A stretch of DNA of 64,000 bases from Thioclava dalianensis (lineage in GTDB: Bacteria; Pseudomonadota; Alphaproteobacteria; Rhodobacterales; Rhodobacteraceae). The stretch lies in contig NZ_JHEH01000007.1 of the NCBI RefSeq assembly GCF_000715505.1, positions 62,001-126,000 on the forward strand. Reading direction: 5' to 3'. The translations under genes were made by a program, and so were the position numbers. The stretch's first letter is position 1. Each line of letters begins with the position of its first letter. Shown one piece after another: positions 57,023 through 64,000 of the stretch. Below the pieces are notes generated by a model. It made no database searches, was not told the DNA's origin, and saw only the letters and a program-made list of their open reading frames with translations.

Positions 57023-57702
57023 GCGGAGACGCTCTCGAGCACACACCCGTCGCGCAGCTCAACGATCCGGTCGCAGCGCGCCGCCAGTTCCGGGGCGTGG
57101 GTCACCAGAACCAGCGTCGCCCCATGGCGCTCTTGCAGGCCAAACAGCATCTCGATGATGCCCGCCCCGGTCTTGGTATCGAGATTGCCCGTGGGTTCAT
57201 CGGCCAGAAGGATCGCCGGGCGTGGGGCGACCGCACGGGCCAGTGCCACGCGTTGCTGCTCGCCGCCCGACATCTGCGAGGGGTAATGCGTCCCGCGATG
57301 GCCCAGCCCGACCGCTGCAAGTTCCTCGGCGGCCCGGTCGAACGCATCGGGCACGCCCGCGATTTCAAGCGGCATCGCGACATTTTCCAGCGCGGTCATC
57401 GTCGGGATGAGGTGGAAGCTTTGGAACACCACCCCCATATTACCACGACGGAAGCGGGCCAGATCATCTTCGGACATTGCCGAGAGATCGTGTCCCAAAG
57501 CCGAAACCAACCCCGAGGTGGCGCGTTCAAGCCCGCCCATCAACATCAGGAGCGACGATTTGCCCGATCCCGACGGCCCCGTGAGCCCCACACTTTCGCC
57601 CCGCGCGACCTCGACAGTGATCCCGCGCAGGATCTCAACCGGCCCGGCATTGCCCGCCAAAGCGAGTTTGGCATCTTTGAGCGCGAGGATCGGGTCGGTC
57701 AT
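57019..57702 (-). CDS. ybbA: ABC transporter ATPase, YbbA type
   Basis: A 227-residue LolD/MacB-class ATPase: Walker A GLTGPSGSGKSSLL, Q-loop VFQSFHLIPTM, signature MSGGEQQRVALARA, Walker B ILLADEPTGNLD. It energises YbbP. The ATG at 57702-57700 overlaps, on the opposite strand, the ATG of tesA at 57701-57703 (both within CATG), and its ribosome site (AGGTG) lies inside the tesA coding sequence. Confidence 0.93.
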   Translation of the reverse strand: MTDPILALKDAKLALAGNAGPVEILRGITVEVARGESVGLTGPSGSGKSSLLMLMGGLERATSGLVSALGHDLSAMSEDDLARFRRGNMGVVFQSFHLIPTMTALENVAMPLEIAGVPDAFDRAAEELAAVGLGHRGTHYPSQMSGGEQQRVALARAVAPRPAILLADEPTGNLDTKTGAGIIEMLFGLQERHGATLVLVTHAPELAARCDRIVELRDGCVLESVSA

Positions 57703-58405
57703 GGGCACCTGTCTTTCTTTTGCTTCAAAGGGATATGGGCCGGATGGCGCGTGGCGCAAGCGTCTGGGGGCCGGAATTCTGATCTCTGCCCTTTTCGCGC
57801 TGCCGGTTGCAGCCCAAACCAAGATCCTCGCGCTGGGGGATTCGCTCACCCAAGGCTATGGGCTAGCCAACCCCGAAGACGGGCTTGTCCCGCAGCTTCA
57901 GGACTGGCTGCATGCGCATGGGGCGCGCGATGTCACAGTGGTGAATGGCGGGGTGTCGGGCGACACGACCGCAGGCGGCAAATCGCGGCTCGATTGGCTT
58001 TTGACGCCTGACACGGATGCGGTGATCGTGGCGCTCGGCGGCAATGATCTGCTGCGCGGCCTTTCCCCGTCCGAGGCGCGCGCCAATCTCGATGCGATCC
58101 TGTCAGATTTGCAGGCCAAGCATATTCCCGCGCTGCTAGCGGGCGTGCCTGCGCCGGGCAATTACGGGGCCGCGTATAAGCGCGATTTCGATGCGATCTA
58201 CCCCGATCTGGCCAAGAAATACGATGCGGTTCTGGTGCCCGATCTGCTCGCACCGCTGGCCGCCGAGACGCCCGAGGCGCGCGATGCGCAAAAGCTGATG
58301 CAAAGCGACAATCTGCATCCCGCGCCGGCGGGGGTGAAAAAGGTGGTCGCAGCGCTTGGGCCAAAGGTGCTTGAGTTGCTGGCGAAGGTGAAACCCGGCA
58401 GCTAG
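57701..58405 (+). CDS. tesA: Arylesterase / acyl-CoA thioesterase I (SGNH hydrolase)
   Basis: A 234-residue periplasmic lipase-like enzyme of the TesA family. SGNH blocks: ILALGDSLTQGYG (S48), GG in VNGGVSGDTT, GGNDLLRG (N) and SDNLHPAPAG (D, H). The N-terminus is a basic stretch WRKR plus hydrophobic GAGILISALFALPVAA, a signal peptide after an unusually long 22-residue n-region. I start at the only in-frame ATG upstream of that signal, 57701. It lacks a good ribosome site, so a rarer start codon nearer 57764 is possible. Confidence 0.88.
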   Translation: MGTCLSFASKGYGPDGAWRKRLGAGILISALFALPVAAQTKILALGDSLTQGYGLANPEDGLVPQLQDWLHAHGARDVTVVNGGVSGDTTAGGKSRLDWLLTPDTDAVIVALGGNDLLRGLSPSEARANLDAILSDLQAKHIPALLAGVPAPGNYGAAYKRDFDAIYPDLAKKYDAVLVPDLLAPLAAETPEARDAQKLMQSDNLHPAPAGVKKVVAALGPKVLELLAKVKPGS

Positions 58406-58423
58406 GGGCGCTTTTGGGCTGAC

Positions 58424-58464
58424 CGGGGGAGCCTCCGGCGGGGATATTTAGATCAAAAGAAAGA
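58424..58464 (+). repeat. Short intergenic copy of the GATATTT repeat
   Basis: GGGGGAGCCTCC followed by GGCGGGGATATTTAGATCAA and AAGAAAGAG sits between tesA and the convergent MFS gene. It keeps the GATATTT core and the ATCAA/GAA end of the xdhA/xdhB repeats but lacks the long middle, so it is a shortened or related form. Confidence 0.5.
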
Positions 58465-58467
58465 GGC

Positions 58468-59682
58468 TCAGATCCGTGCCGCGCGCCGGTCCATCACCCA
58501 AAGCGCGCCTGCGCCAATGACAGCGACGATGGCACCGCTGGCGGCGGCCAGTTCATAGCCCGCAAGCGCCGTGCCAAGCGCGAACATTGCCGCCGAAAAC
58601 GCATCCCCTGCGAGCTTTTGCAGCGCCATCAGCGAGGCCCCCGCACCCGGTCGGTTCGACAGAAGGTCTTGCAGGTAGGCCATCGGCTGGGTCAGCACGA
58701 CCGCCCCGCCCGCAGCCCCCGGCACGGTGAGCAGCCAGACATAGGGCGTGGGCGCCAGCAGCGGCAGAAATGCCAGATGGATGGCATAGAGCGCAGCCCC
58801 GATCCAGATCAGCGCCGTGCGCTCGACCCGCCCGATCAAGGCGGGCAGCGCCAGCATGAAGGGCACCTCCAGCCCCGCCATGATCCCGGCATAAAGCGCG
58901 GTATCGCCCGCGCCTCGGCCCGGGGTGGCCGCGAAGACCAGCCCCATCACCACCAGATAGAGCATGACCGCGCCGTTGATCGCACCCAGCGCCACGACCC
59001 GGCTCAGGATCGGCAGATTGGCCATCTCTTGCAGGGATCGGCGGAAGGTCAGCCCCGATTTGGGATCGGGCCAACGGGTCGCGCCGTCGCGCGGCCAGAA
59101 GACCAGCACGAGGGCGAAAATCGCGATGCCGAGGGTCAAGGTGACCGGGTAGATCACGGTAAGCCGCGCGCCGTGATCGAACACCACCGCCCAGATCGGC
59201 AGAACTGCGAGCCATGGCAGCGCAAAGAGCGCCCGCAGGGTCGAGAGGATCGCGGGGCGGTCGCGCTCGGGATGGATTGAAGCTGCGAGCCGCGCCAGCG
59301 CGAAAAGCTGGCCGAAGATCGACGCAGAGAGCGGCAGGATCAACGCATTCGCGATGATGAAGAAGGTGGCATTGTCGCCCGCCAGCACCAGCGCCGAGGC
59401 GAGGATCACCATCGCCGAGGTGCAGAGCGCAATGCCGCGCCGGTTCGCGCGTTGGTCGGCAAGGATCCCAAAGCCCACGGAGGCCGAGACCGAAATCACC
59501 GAAGCCGCCATCAGCACCAGCGAAAAGGTGCTGTCGGACAGGTCAAAGACCTTGATCGCGAGCGCCGAGACATAGGGGCCCATCGTGGCGGCATGGGCAC
59601 CAAACAGCACGAGAAGAACGGCTGCGAGCCGCAGCGCGGGATCTCTTAATATGGGTCTGAACGGCGCGAGCATGGGGCGCAT
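58468..59682 (-). CDS. MFS transporter
   Basis: A 404-residue protein with twelve predicted membrane segments and the loop 2-3 motif [14 protein letters not shown] (GxxxDxxxxRR type). The segment [20 protein letters not shown] around helix 5 resembles sugar-efflux (SetA-like) MFS proteins, but this is not enough to name a substrate. Two in-frame ATG codons (59682 and 59673) are possible starts, neither with a good ribosome site. Confidence 0.82.
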   Translation of the reverse strand: MRPMLAPFRPILRDPALRLAAVLLVLFGAHAATMGPYVSALAIKVFDLSDSTFSLVLMAASVISVSASVGFGILADQRANRRGIALCTSAMVILASALVLAGDNATFFIIANALILPLSASIFGQLFALARLAASIHPERDRPAILSTLRALFALPWLAVLPIWAVVFDHGARLTVIYPVTLTLGIAIFALVLVFWPRDGATRWPDPKSGLTFRRSLQEMANLPILSRVVALGAINGAVMLYLVVMGLVFAATPGRGAGDTALYAGIMAGLEVPFMLALPALIGRVERTALIWIGAALYAIHLAFLPLLAPTPYVWLLTVPGAAGGAVVLTQPMAYLQDLLSNRPGAGASLMALQKLAGDAFSAAMFALGTALAGYELAAASGAIVAVIGAGALWVMDRRAARI

Positions 59683-59712
59683 TTGCGCCTATTGCGCCGC
59701 AAGATCAAGGGG

Positions 59713-60666
59713 TCAACGCCAGTCGAAGAATCCCGTGGGCGCTTGGGACAGAAGCTGTTGCGCCAGATTGCGGCCCAGCTCTGCGCCGTCAGAAATCGGT
59801 GCGCGCCCCTCGCCCGAAATCGCCTCAGAGCCATCGGGGCGCAGGATCTCGCCGCGCAGCCACAACGTATCGCCCTCGATCCGCGCCAGACCCGCGATCG
59901 GCGTCTCGCACGACCCGTCAAGGGCTGCGAGATAGGCGCGCTCGCAGGCCAGCCGCTGGGCCGTGGGTACATCATGGATCGGCGCAAGCAGCGCCTCGGC
60001 GCGGGCATCATCGATCCGCCGCTCGATCCCGATTGCGCCTTGGGCCACCGCAGGCAGCATGTCTTCGGGCGCAATCGGCGCGGTGGCGACATCGGCCATG
60101 TTCATCCGGCGCAGCCCCGCCATCGCGAGGAAGGTCGCCTCGGCCACCCCGTCCTTGAGCTTGCGCAGACGGGTCTGGACGTTGCCGCGAAAGCCCACAA
60201 CCTGCAGATCAGGCCTGCGGTAGCGCAGCTGGGCTGCGCGGCGCAGGCTCGAGGTGCCCACCACGGCCCCTTGCGGCAACTCGCCGAGGCTTGCGTGATT
60301 GAGACAGACAAAAGCGTCACGCTCATCTTCGCGCGGCAGGTAGCAATTGAGGATCAGGCCGGGCGGTTGCTCGGTCGGCATGTCCTTCATCGAATGCACC
60401 GCCAGATCAATCCGACCGGCGCTCATCGCGTCTTCGATTTCCTTGGTGAACAGCCCCTTGTTGCCGACCTCCTTAAGCGCGGTGTCGGCGGCGATCATAC
60501 CCCGGTCATCGCCGGTGGTCTTGATCACGACGATCTCGAAAGCCTCTTCGGGCAAGCCATGGGCGGCCATCAGGCGCGCGCGCGTCTCATGGGCCTGCGC
60601 CAGCGCGAGCGGCGAGCCGCGCGTTCCGATCTTGAGCGGGGATTTTGCATCGGGCATCTGCATCAT
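59713..60666 (-). CDS. hemC: Hydroxymethylbilane synthase (porphobilinogen deaminase)
   Basis: Joins four porphobilinogen units into hydroxymethylbilane. The 317-residue protein has [13 protein letters not shown], the substrate-binding [12 protein letters not shown] and the dipyrromethane-cofactor cysteine C253 in [11 protein letters not shown]. It is divergent from hemE, a later enzyme of the same pathway, across a 96-base gap. Confidence 0.97.
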   Translation of the reverse strand: MMQMPDAKSPLKIGTRGSPLALAQAHETRARLMAAHGLPEEAFEIVVIKTTGDDRGMIAADTALKEVGNKGLFTKEIEDAMSAGRIDLAVHSMKDMPTEQPPGLILNCYLPREDERDAFVCLNHASLGELPQGAVVGTSSLRRAAQLRYRRPDLQVVGFRGNVQTRLRKLKDGVAEATFLAMAGLRRMNMADVATAPIAPEDMLPAVAQGAIGIERRIDDARAEALLAPIHDVPTAQRLACERAYLAALDGSCETPIAGLARIEGDTLWLRGEILRPDGSEAISGEGRAPISDGAELGRNLAQQLLSQAPTGFFDWR

Positions 60667-60762
60667 ACCCCTCGCATAGCCGCGTCAGATCGCCCACGCA
60701 AGCGCGCTACGCTTGACACTTTGTATAAGGTCGCCATGAAGGGGCAACACAAGGAGGCACGA

Positions 60763-61794
60763 ATGGCCGAGAAAACGATCCTGCGAGCCCTCAACGGCGA
60801 GGTTTTGCCCACGCCACCGATCTGGATGATGCGTCAGGCGGGGCGCTACCTGCCCGAATACCGCGCCACCCGTGCCAAGGCGGGCGACTTTCTGTCGCTG
60901 TGCTACAATCCCGAACTGGCCGCCGAAGTCACCCTGCAGCCGATCCGGCGCTACGGGTTTGATGCCGCGATCCTGTTTGCCGATATCCTGCTTTTGCCGC
61001 AGGCGCTAGGGGCGGACCTGTGGTTTGTCACCGGCGAAGGCCCGCGGCTGTCGACGGTCACGAGTGCTGCCGATTTCGCCAAGCTCAAGACGCGCGACGA
61101 CATCCATGAGACGCTCAACCCGATCTATGAGACGGTGGGCATTCTCAATCGCGAGCTGCCCAGCGATGTGACGCTGATCGGCTTTGCGGGCGCGCCTTGG
61201 ACGGTGGCAACCTATATGATCGCCGGGCGCGGCACGCCCGATCAGGGGCCAGCCCATGCGCTCAAGGACAGCGACCGCGAGACCTTCGTGAAGCTGATCG
61301 ACCTGCTCACCGTCTCGACGATCGAGTATCTCAGCAAGCAGGTCGAGGCCGGCGCCGAGGTGGTCAAGCTGTTCGATTCCTGGGCAGGCAGTCTCAAGGG
61401 CGCGGATTTCGAGGATTTCTGCGTCGAGCCGATCCGCCAGATCGTCTCCGAGCTGAAGGCGCGCTTCCCGCAGCTTCCCGTCATCGCCTTCCCGCGCGAA
61501 GCGGGCGATGGCTATATCGGTTTTCACGAAAAGACCGGCGTCGATTGCGTGGCGATCGACAACTCGGTCAGCCCCGAATGGGCGGCGCGCAATGTGCAGA
61601 TCGCGGGTTGTGTGCAGGGAAACCTTGCGTCGAAGCATATGGTGACCGGCGGGCAGGCTTTGATCGACGAGACCCGTCAGGTCGTCGAGGCCTTCCGCAA
61701 CGGGCCGCATATCTTCAATCTCGGGCATGGCATCACCCCCGATGCGGACCCTGAGAACGTGGCGCTGATGATCGAGACGATCCGGGGGGGCTGA
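60763..61794 (+). CDS. hemE: Uroporphyrinogen decarboxylase
   Basis: Removes four carboxyl groups from uroporphyrinogen III to give coproporphyrinogen III. The 343-residue protein has the N-terminal [17 protein letters not shown] (active-site arginines), [15 protein letters not shown] and [14 protein letters not shown]. Start at 60763 has AAGGAGG. Upstream DNA, which is antisense to hemC, is not part of it. Its stop lies inside an 18-bp palindrome shared with the convergent exporter gene. Confidence 0.97.
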   Translation: MAEKTILRALNGEVLPTPPIWMMRQAGRYLPEYRATRAKAGDFLSLCYNPELAAEVTLQPIRRYGFDAAILFADILLLPQALGADLWFVTGEGPRLSTVTSAADFAKLKTRDDIHETLNPIYETVGILNRELPSDVTLIGFAGAPWTVATYMIAGRGTPDQGPAHALKDSDRETFVKLIDLLTVSTIEYLSKQVEAGAEVVKLFDSWAGSLKGADFEDFCVEPIRQIVSELKARFPQLPVIAFPREAGDGYIGFHEKTGVDCVAIDNSVSPEWAARNVQIAGCVQGNLASKHMVTGGQALIDETRQVVEAFRNGPHIFNLGHGITPDADPENVALMIETIRGG

Positions 61795-61805
61795 GCGCTC
61801 AGCCC
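61788..61805. other. 18-bp perfect palindrome over two convergent stop codons
   Basis: GGGCTGAGCGCTCAGCCC covers the TGA of hemE (61792-61794) and, on the other strand, the TGA of the LysE-family gene (61799-61801). It could act as a bidirectional hairpin, but no T-run follows on either side. Confidence 0.6.
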
Positions 61806-62380
61806 TCGAGGAAGACCAGCCCGAGCGAGCTGATCAGCAGCAACGCCATCACGATATTGAAGGCGCGCAGCCGTGCCCCCGTGCCAAGCCAGCGGCTGAG
61901 CCCCTGCCCGAGCGCGGCCCAAACCGTGACGGCGACCAGATCGACCATCAGAAAGGTCGCGCCCATCACGGGCGCGCCCAGCAGACCGTAGAGCGTCACG
62001 GCACTCAAGGTCATCGCCCAAGCTTTCGGGTTCACCCATTGGAAGGCCGCGGCCTGCAGGAAGCTGAACGGGTGGGCCTTGCCGCTCTGGCCCGGCGCGC
62101 CGGACCTCGCGATCTTCCATGCCAGCCAGCACAGATAGAGGGCCGCGACAATTGTCAGCCAGCTGTGCAAGGTGGGAAAGCGGACAAACAGCTCTCCGAT
62201 CCCCAGCGCGATCAGCACCACCATCAGCGCATGGCCCAAGGCCACGCCCAGCATATGCGGCACGCTCGCCCGGAATCCAAAGGTCGCGCCCGAGTTCATC
62301 AGCATGATATTGTTCGGCCCCGGCGTGATCGCCGCGACAAAGGCAAAGCCCAGCAGGGATAGCAGCAATTGTAGGGTCAT
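61799..62380 (-). CDS. LysE/RhtB-family amino-acid exporter
   Basis: A 193-residue membrane protein with six hydrophobic segments and the family motif AAITPGPNNIMLMNSG near residue 20. The family exports lysine, homoserine, cysteine or related metabolites; the motif is nearest to RhtB/EamB-like members. It is followed by hemF upstream on the same strand (22 bases between them), so it may be transcribed with hemF. Confidence 0.9.
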   Translation of the reverse strand: MTLQLLLSLLGFAFVAAITPGPNNIMLMNSGATFGFRASVPHMLGVALGHALMVVLIALGIGELFVRFPTLHSWLTIVAALYLCWLAWKIARSGAPGQSGKAHPFSFLQAAAFQWVNPKAWAMTLSAVTLYGLLGAPVMGATFLMVDLVAVTVWAALGQGLSRWLGTGARLRAFNIVMALLLISSLGLVFLEG

Positions 62381-62402
62381 GCGGGGATCGCCCCGTGCAG
62401 GC

Positions 62403-63293
62403 TCAGTACCATTTGGCGACCGGCGGCAGGCTCATCAGGACGGCATCGGCATTGTGCCCGGTCTCAAGCCCGAACTTGGTGCCGCGATCATAGACGAGGT
62501 TATATTCGGCATAGAGACCGCGATGGCGCAGCTGTGCCTCGCGATCCGCCTCGGTCCACTCCTGCACCCGGCGCGCCTCGATCAGCGGCTGGAAGGCAGG
62601 CAGGAAGGCCGCGCCAACCGCCTGGGTAAAGGCGAAATCCGCCTCCCAATCGCCCGTGTTGAGATCGTCGTAGAAGATCCCGCCCACGCCCCGCGCCCGG
62701 CCCCTGTGGGGGATGAAGAAATACTCATCCGCCCAAGATTTGAAGCGCGCGTAATAGTCGCCATCATGGGCATCGCAGGCCGACTTCAGCGCGCCGTGGA
62801 AATGCGCGGTATCGTCGTCATATTCGAGGCACGGGTTGAGATCAGCGCCGCCGCCGAACCACCACGCGCCGGGTGTCCAAAACATCCGCGTGTTCATATG
62901 GACCGCCGGGCAATGCGGGTTTTGCATATGCGCCACCAGCGAGATCCCCGCCGCCCAAAAGCGCGGATCCTCGGCCATGCCCGGCACGCCGCGCGCCGTC
63001 ATCGAGGCCTGCGCGCGCGTGCCTAACTCGCCCCAGACCGTCGAGATATTCACCCCGACCTTCTCGAAAACGCGCCCCTCGCGCATCACGCTCATCTTGC
63101 CGCCGCCATGATCCTCGCCCGCAGGCCCCTCACGCCGCGTCGGGGTCACCTCGAAGCGGCCGGGCGCTGCATCGCTCAGCGGCCCCTCCGAATGGCTGTC
63201 CTCCAGCCCCTCGAAGGCACCCACGATCCGATCGCGCAAATCCGAAAACCACTGGCTTGCCTGCGCCTTGCGGGCGTCGAAATCATCGGTCAT
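62403..63293 (-). CDS. hemF: Oxygen-dependent coproporphyrinogen III oxidase
   Basis: Converts coproporphyrinogen III to protoporphyrinogen IX using O2. The 296-residue protein has the conserved NPHCPAVHMNTRMF, WWFGGGADLNP, YFFIPHRGRARGVGGIFYDD and C-terminal SLPPVAKW. With hemC and hemE this stretch holds three tetrapyrrole steps. The aerobic enzyme implies heme or pigment synthesis in air; an anaerobic hemN may exist elsewhere. Confidence 0.97.
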   Translation of the reverse strand: MTDDFDARKAQASQWFSDLRDRIVGAFEGLEDSHSEGPLSDAAPGRFEVTPTRREGPAGEDHGGGKMSVMREGRVFEKVGVNISTVWGELGTRAQASMTARGVPGMAEDPRFWAAGISLVAHMQNPHCPAVHMNTRMFWTPGAWWFGGGADLNPCLEYDDDTAHFHGALKSACDAHDGDYYARFKSWADEYFFIPHRGRARGVGGIFYDDLNTGDWEADFAFTQAVGAAFLPAFQPLIEARRVQEWTEADREAQLRHRGLYAEYNLVYDRGTKFGLETGHNADAVLMSLPPVAKWY

Positions 63294-63409
63294 CTGGAAA
63301 GGCCCTCGTATTGCTCGGCTCGTTTCATAGCAGGGTGGCCAACAGGCCGAAAGGCCGCGATTGATCGAAAGCCACGCGCGCCGTAAGCTGGCGCAACAGG
63401 AGACCCAAC

Positions 63410-63817
63410 ATGCGCCTTACCCTCATGATCCTAACGTTGATCGCGCTCACCGCCTGCGGCACACCGCAAGAGCGCTGCATCCGGCAATCCACCTCGGAGC
63501 TGCGCCGCATCGACACGCTACTGGGCGAGGTGCGGGCCAATCTCGCGCGCGGCTATGCGTGGGAGGAATACACGGTGACCGTGCCCAGTTGGGATGTCTG
63601 TGGCACCCGGACCTACACCAAGAATGGCAAGCAGTTCGAGCAGCCGCAAATGTGCATCGGCGACGAGACCGTCACGCGGCGCAGACCGGTGCCTATCGAC
63701 CCGGTCGTCGAGACGCGCAAACGCGACAATCTGTTGGCCAAGAAGGCCGAGCTGAGCAAGCTCGCGCGCAGCCAGATTGCGCAGTGCCGCGCGCTGTATC
63801 CCGAAGAGAAAAATTAA
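63410..63817 (+). CDS. Small lipoprotein of unknown function
   Basis: A 135-residue protein with lipoprotein signal MRLTLMILTLIALTACGTP (lipidated C16). The mature part has four further cysteines (ERCIRQ, WDVCGT, QMCIG, AQCRAL), enough for two disulfides, a central Tyr/Thr-rich stretch and a Lys/Ala-rich helical end. I recognise no domain. The start has AGGAGACCCAAC upstream. Confidence 0.72.
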   Translation: MRLTLMILTLIALTACGTPQERCIRQSTSELRRIDTLLGEVRANLARGYAWEEYTVTVPSWDVCGTRTYTKNGKQFEQPQMCIGDETVTRRRPVPIDPVVETRKRDNLLAKKAELSKLARSQIAQCRALYPEEKN

Positions 63818-63831
63818 GCCGCGCTGCGGCT
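63805..63831 (-). terminator. Terminator of the partial SDR gene
   Basis: On the minus strand a 6-bp stem AGCCGC-AGC-GCGGCT is followed by TAATTTTTC. It begins at the SDR stop codon and overlaps the last codons of the lipoprotein gene on the plus strand. Confidence 0.55.
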
Positions 63832-64000
63832 CAGAAGGCCGGGACCTGAACCCGGTCCAGAAGCGAGCGTCCGCCATCGATGGTGACGATCTGCCCGGTC
63901 ACGAAGCTGGAGCCGGACGAGGCGAGATATTGCACGGTCTCCGCCAGCTCGGAGGGCGGCGCGATCCGGCCCAAAGGCGTGCCTTCGCAGATCGCCTCGC
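63831..64000 (-). CDS. Short-chain dehydrogenase/reductase (C-terminal fragment)
   Basis: The gene enters from the right edge. The visible 56 or so residues, including PLGRIAPPSELAETVQYLAS and VTGQIVTIDGG, are the C-terminal end of a classical SDR (the VTGQ...VDGG strand that closes the fold). The catalytic YxxxK and cofactor motif lie outside the window, so no substrate can be named. Confidence 0.8.
   Translation of the reverse strand, partial: EAICEGTPLGRIAPPSELAETVQYLASSGSSFVTGQIVTIDGGRSLLDRVQVPAF

Noticed and set aside
60713-60729. TTGACA and TATAAG upstream of hemE as a sigma-70 promoter
   Set aside because: Only 5 bases separate them, far below a working spacing; at most one belongs to a promoter with a weak partner.

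Overview
The window comes from a high-GC alphaproteobacterium of the Rhodobacteraceae/Rhodobacterales type. The evidence is the GC-rich codon use, the short HisG with its HisZ partner, an iron-sulfur cryptochrome/photolyase of the CryB/PhrB type, an R. capsulatus-like split XdhA/XdhB/XdhC set, a leucine-rich leader in front of leuA, and a GC hairpin plus GGATATTT-type repeat that I associate from memory with this family. The genus cannot be fixed from the sequence. Almost everything is core chromosome. No insertion sequence, prophage or CRISPR array is visible.

Layout. 1-7.9 kb (minus strand): the end of a fructokinase, the glycine cleavage operon gcvT-gcvH-VOC-gcvP behind a tandem glycine riboswitch, a PfkB kinase, an exported metallo-beta-lactamase-fold protein and a small zincin. 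8-16.2 kb: gltX, a small membrane protein, nadE, a secreted MORN-repeat protein, and an overlapping SDR-SDR-photolyase operon. 16.3-25 kb (plus): leuA with a leader-peptide attenuator, then the rod-shape operon mreB-mreC-mreD-mrdA-rodA ending in a 2-hydroxyacid dehydrogenase. 25-32.6 kb: hisS-hisZ-hisG, slyX plus a small membrane protein, and dnaE. 32.9-42.6 kb (plus): xanthine dehydrogenase xdhABC joined by ATGA overlaps to a BMP-type nucleoside ABC importer, which reads as one purine uptake and oxidation unit. 42.7-47.4 kb: a DXD glycosyltransferase, an OmpA-family protein with a long acidic region, a membrane histidine kinase and an elongator tRNA-Met. 47.5-54.5 kb: an oxidoreductase-SelD fusion facing and overlapping mnmH (selenouridine synthesis), an L,D-transpeptidase, a copper P1B-ATPase and a lytic transglycosylase lipoprotein. 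54.5-64 kb: ybbP-ybbA with divergent tesA, an MFS protein, heme genes hemC/hemE/hemF around a LysE exporter, a small lipoprotein and a partial SDR.

The most unusual observation is a 78-bp hairpin-bearing repeat found once in xdhA and once in xdhB, in opposite orientations, both in frame and both at apparent linker positions. Related copies lie in intergenic DNA at 153-223 (where one forms the gcvP terminator) and at 58424-58464. Other points of interest are the leuA leader peptide, possibly translated from the first base of the transcript, the MORN protein's 46-residue super-repeat with a single phase slip, the SelD fusion overlapping its pathway partner mnmH, and the overlapping CATG start codons of ybbA and tesA.
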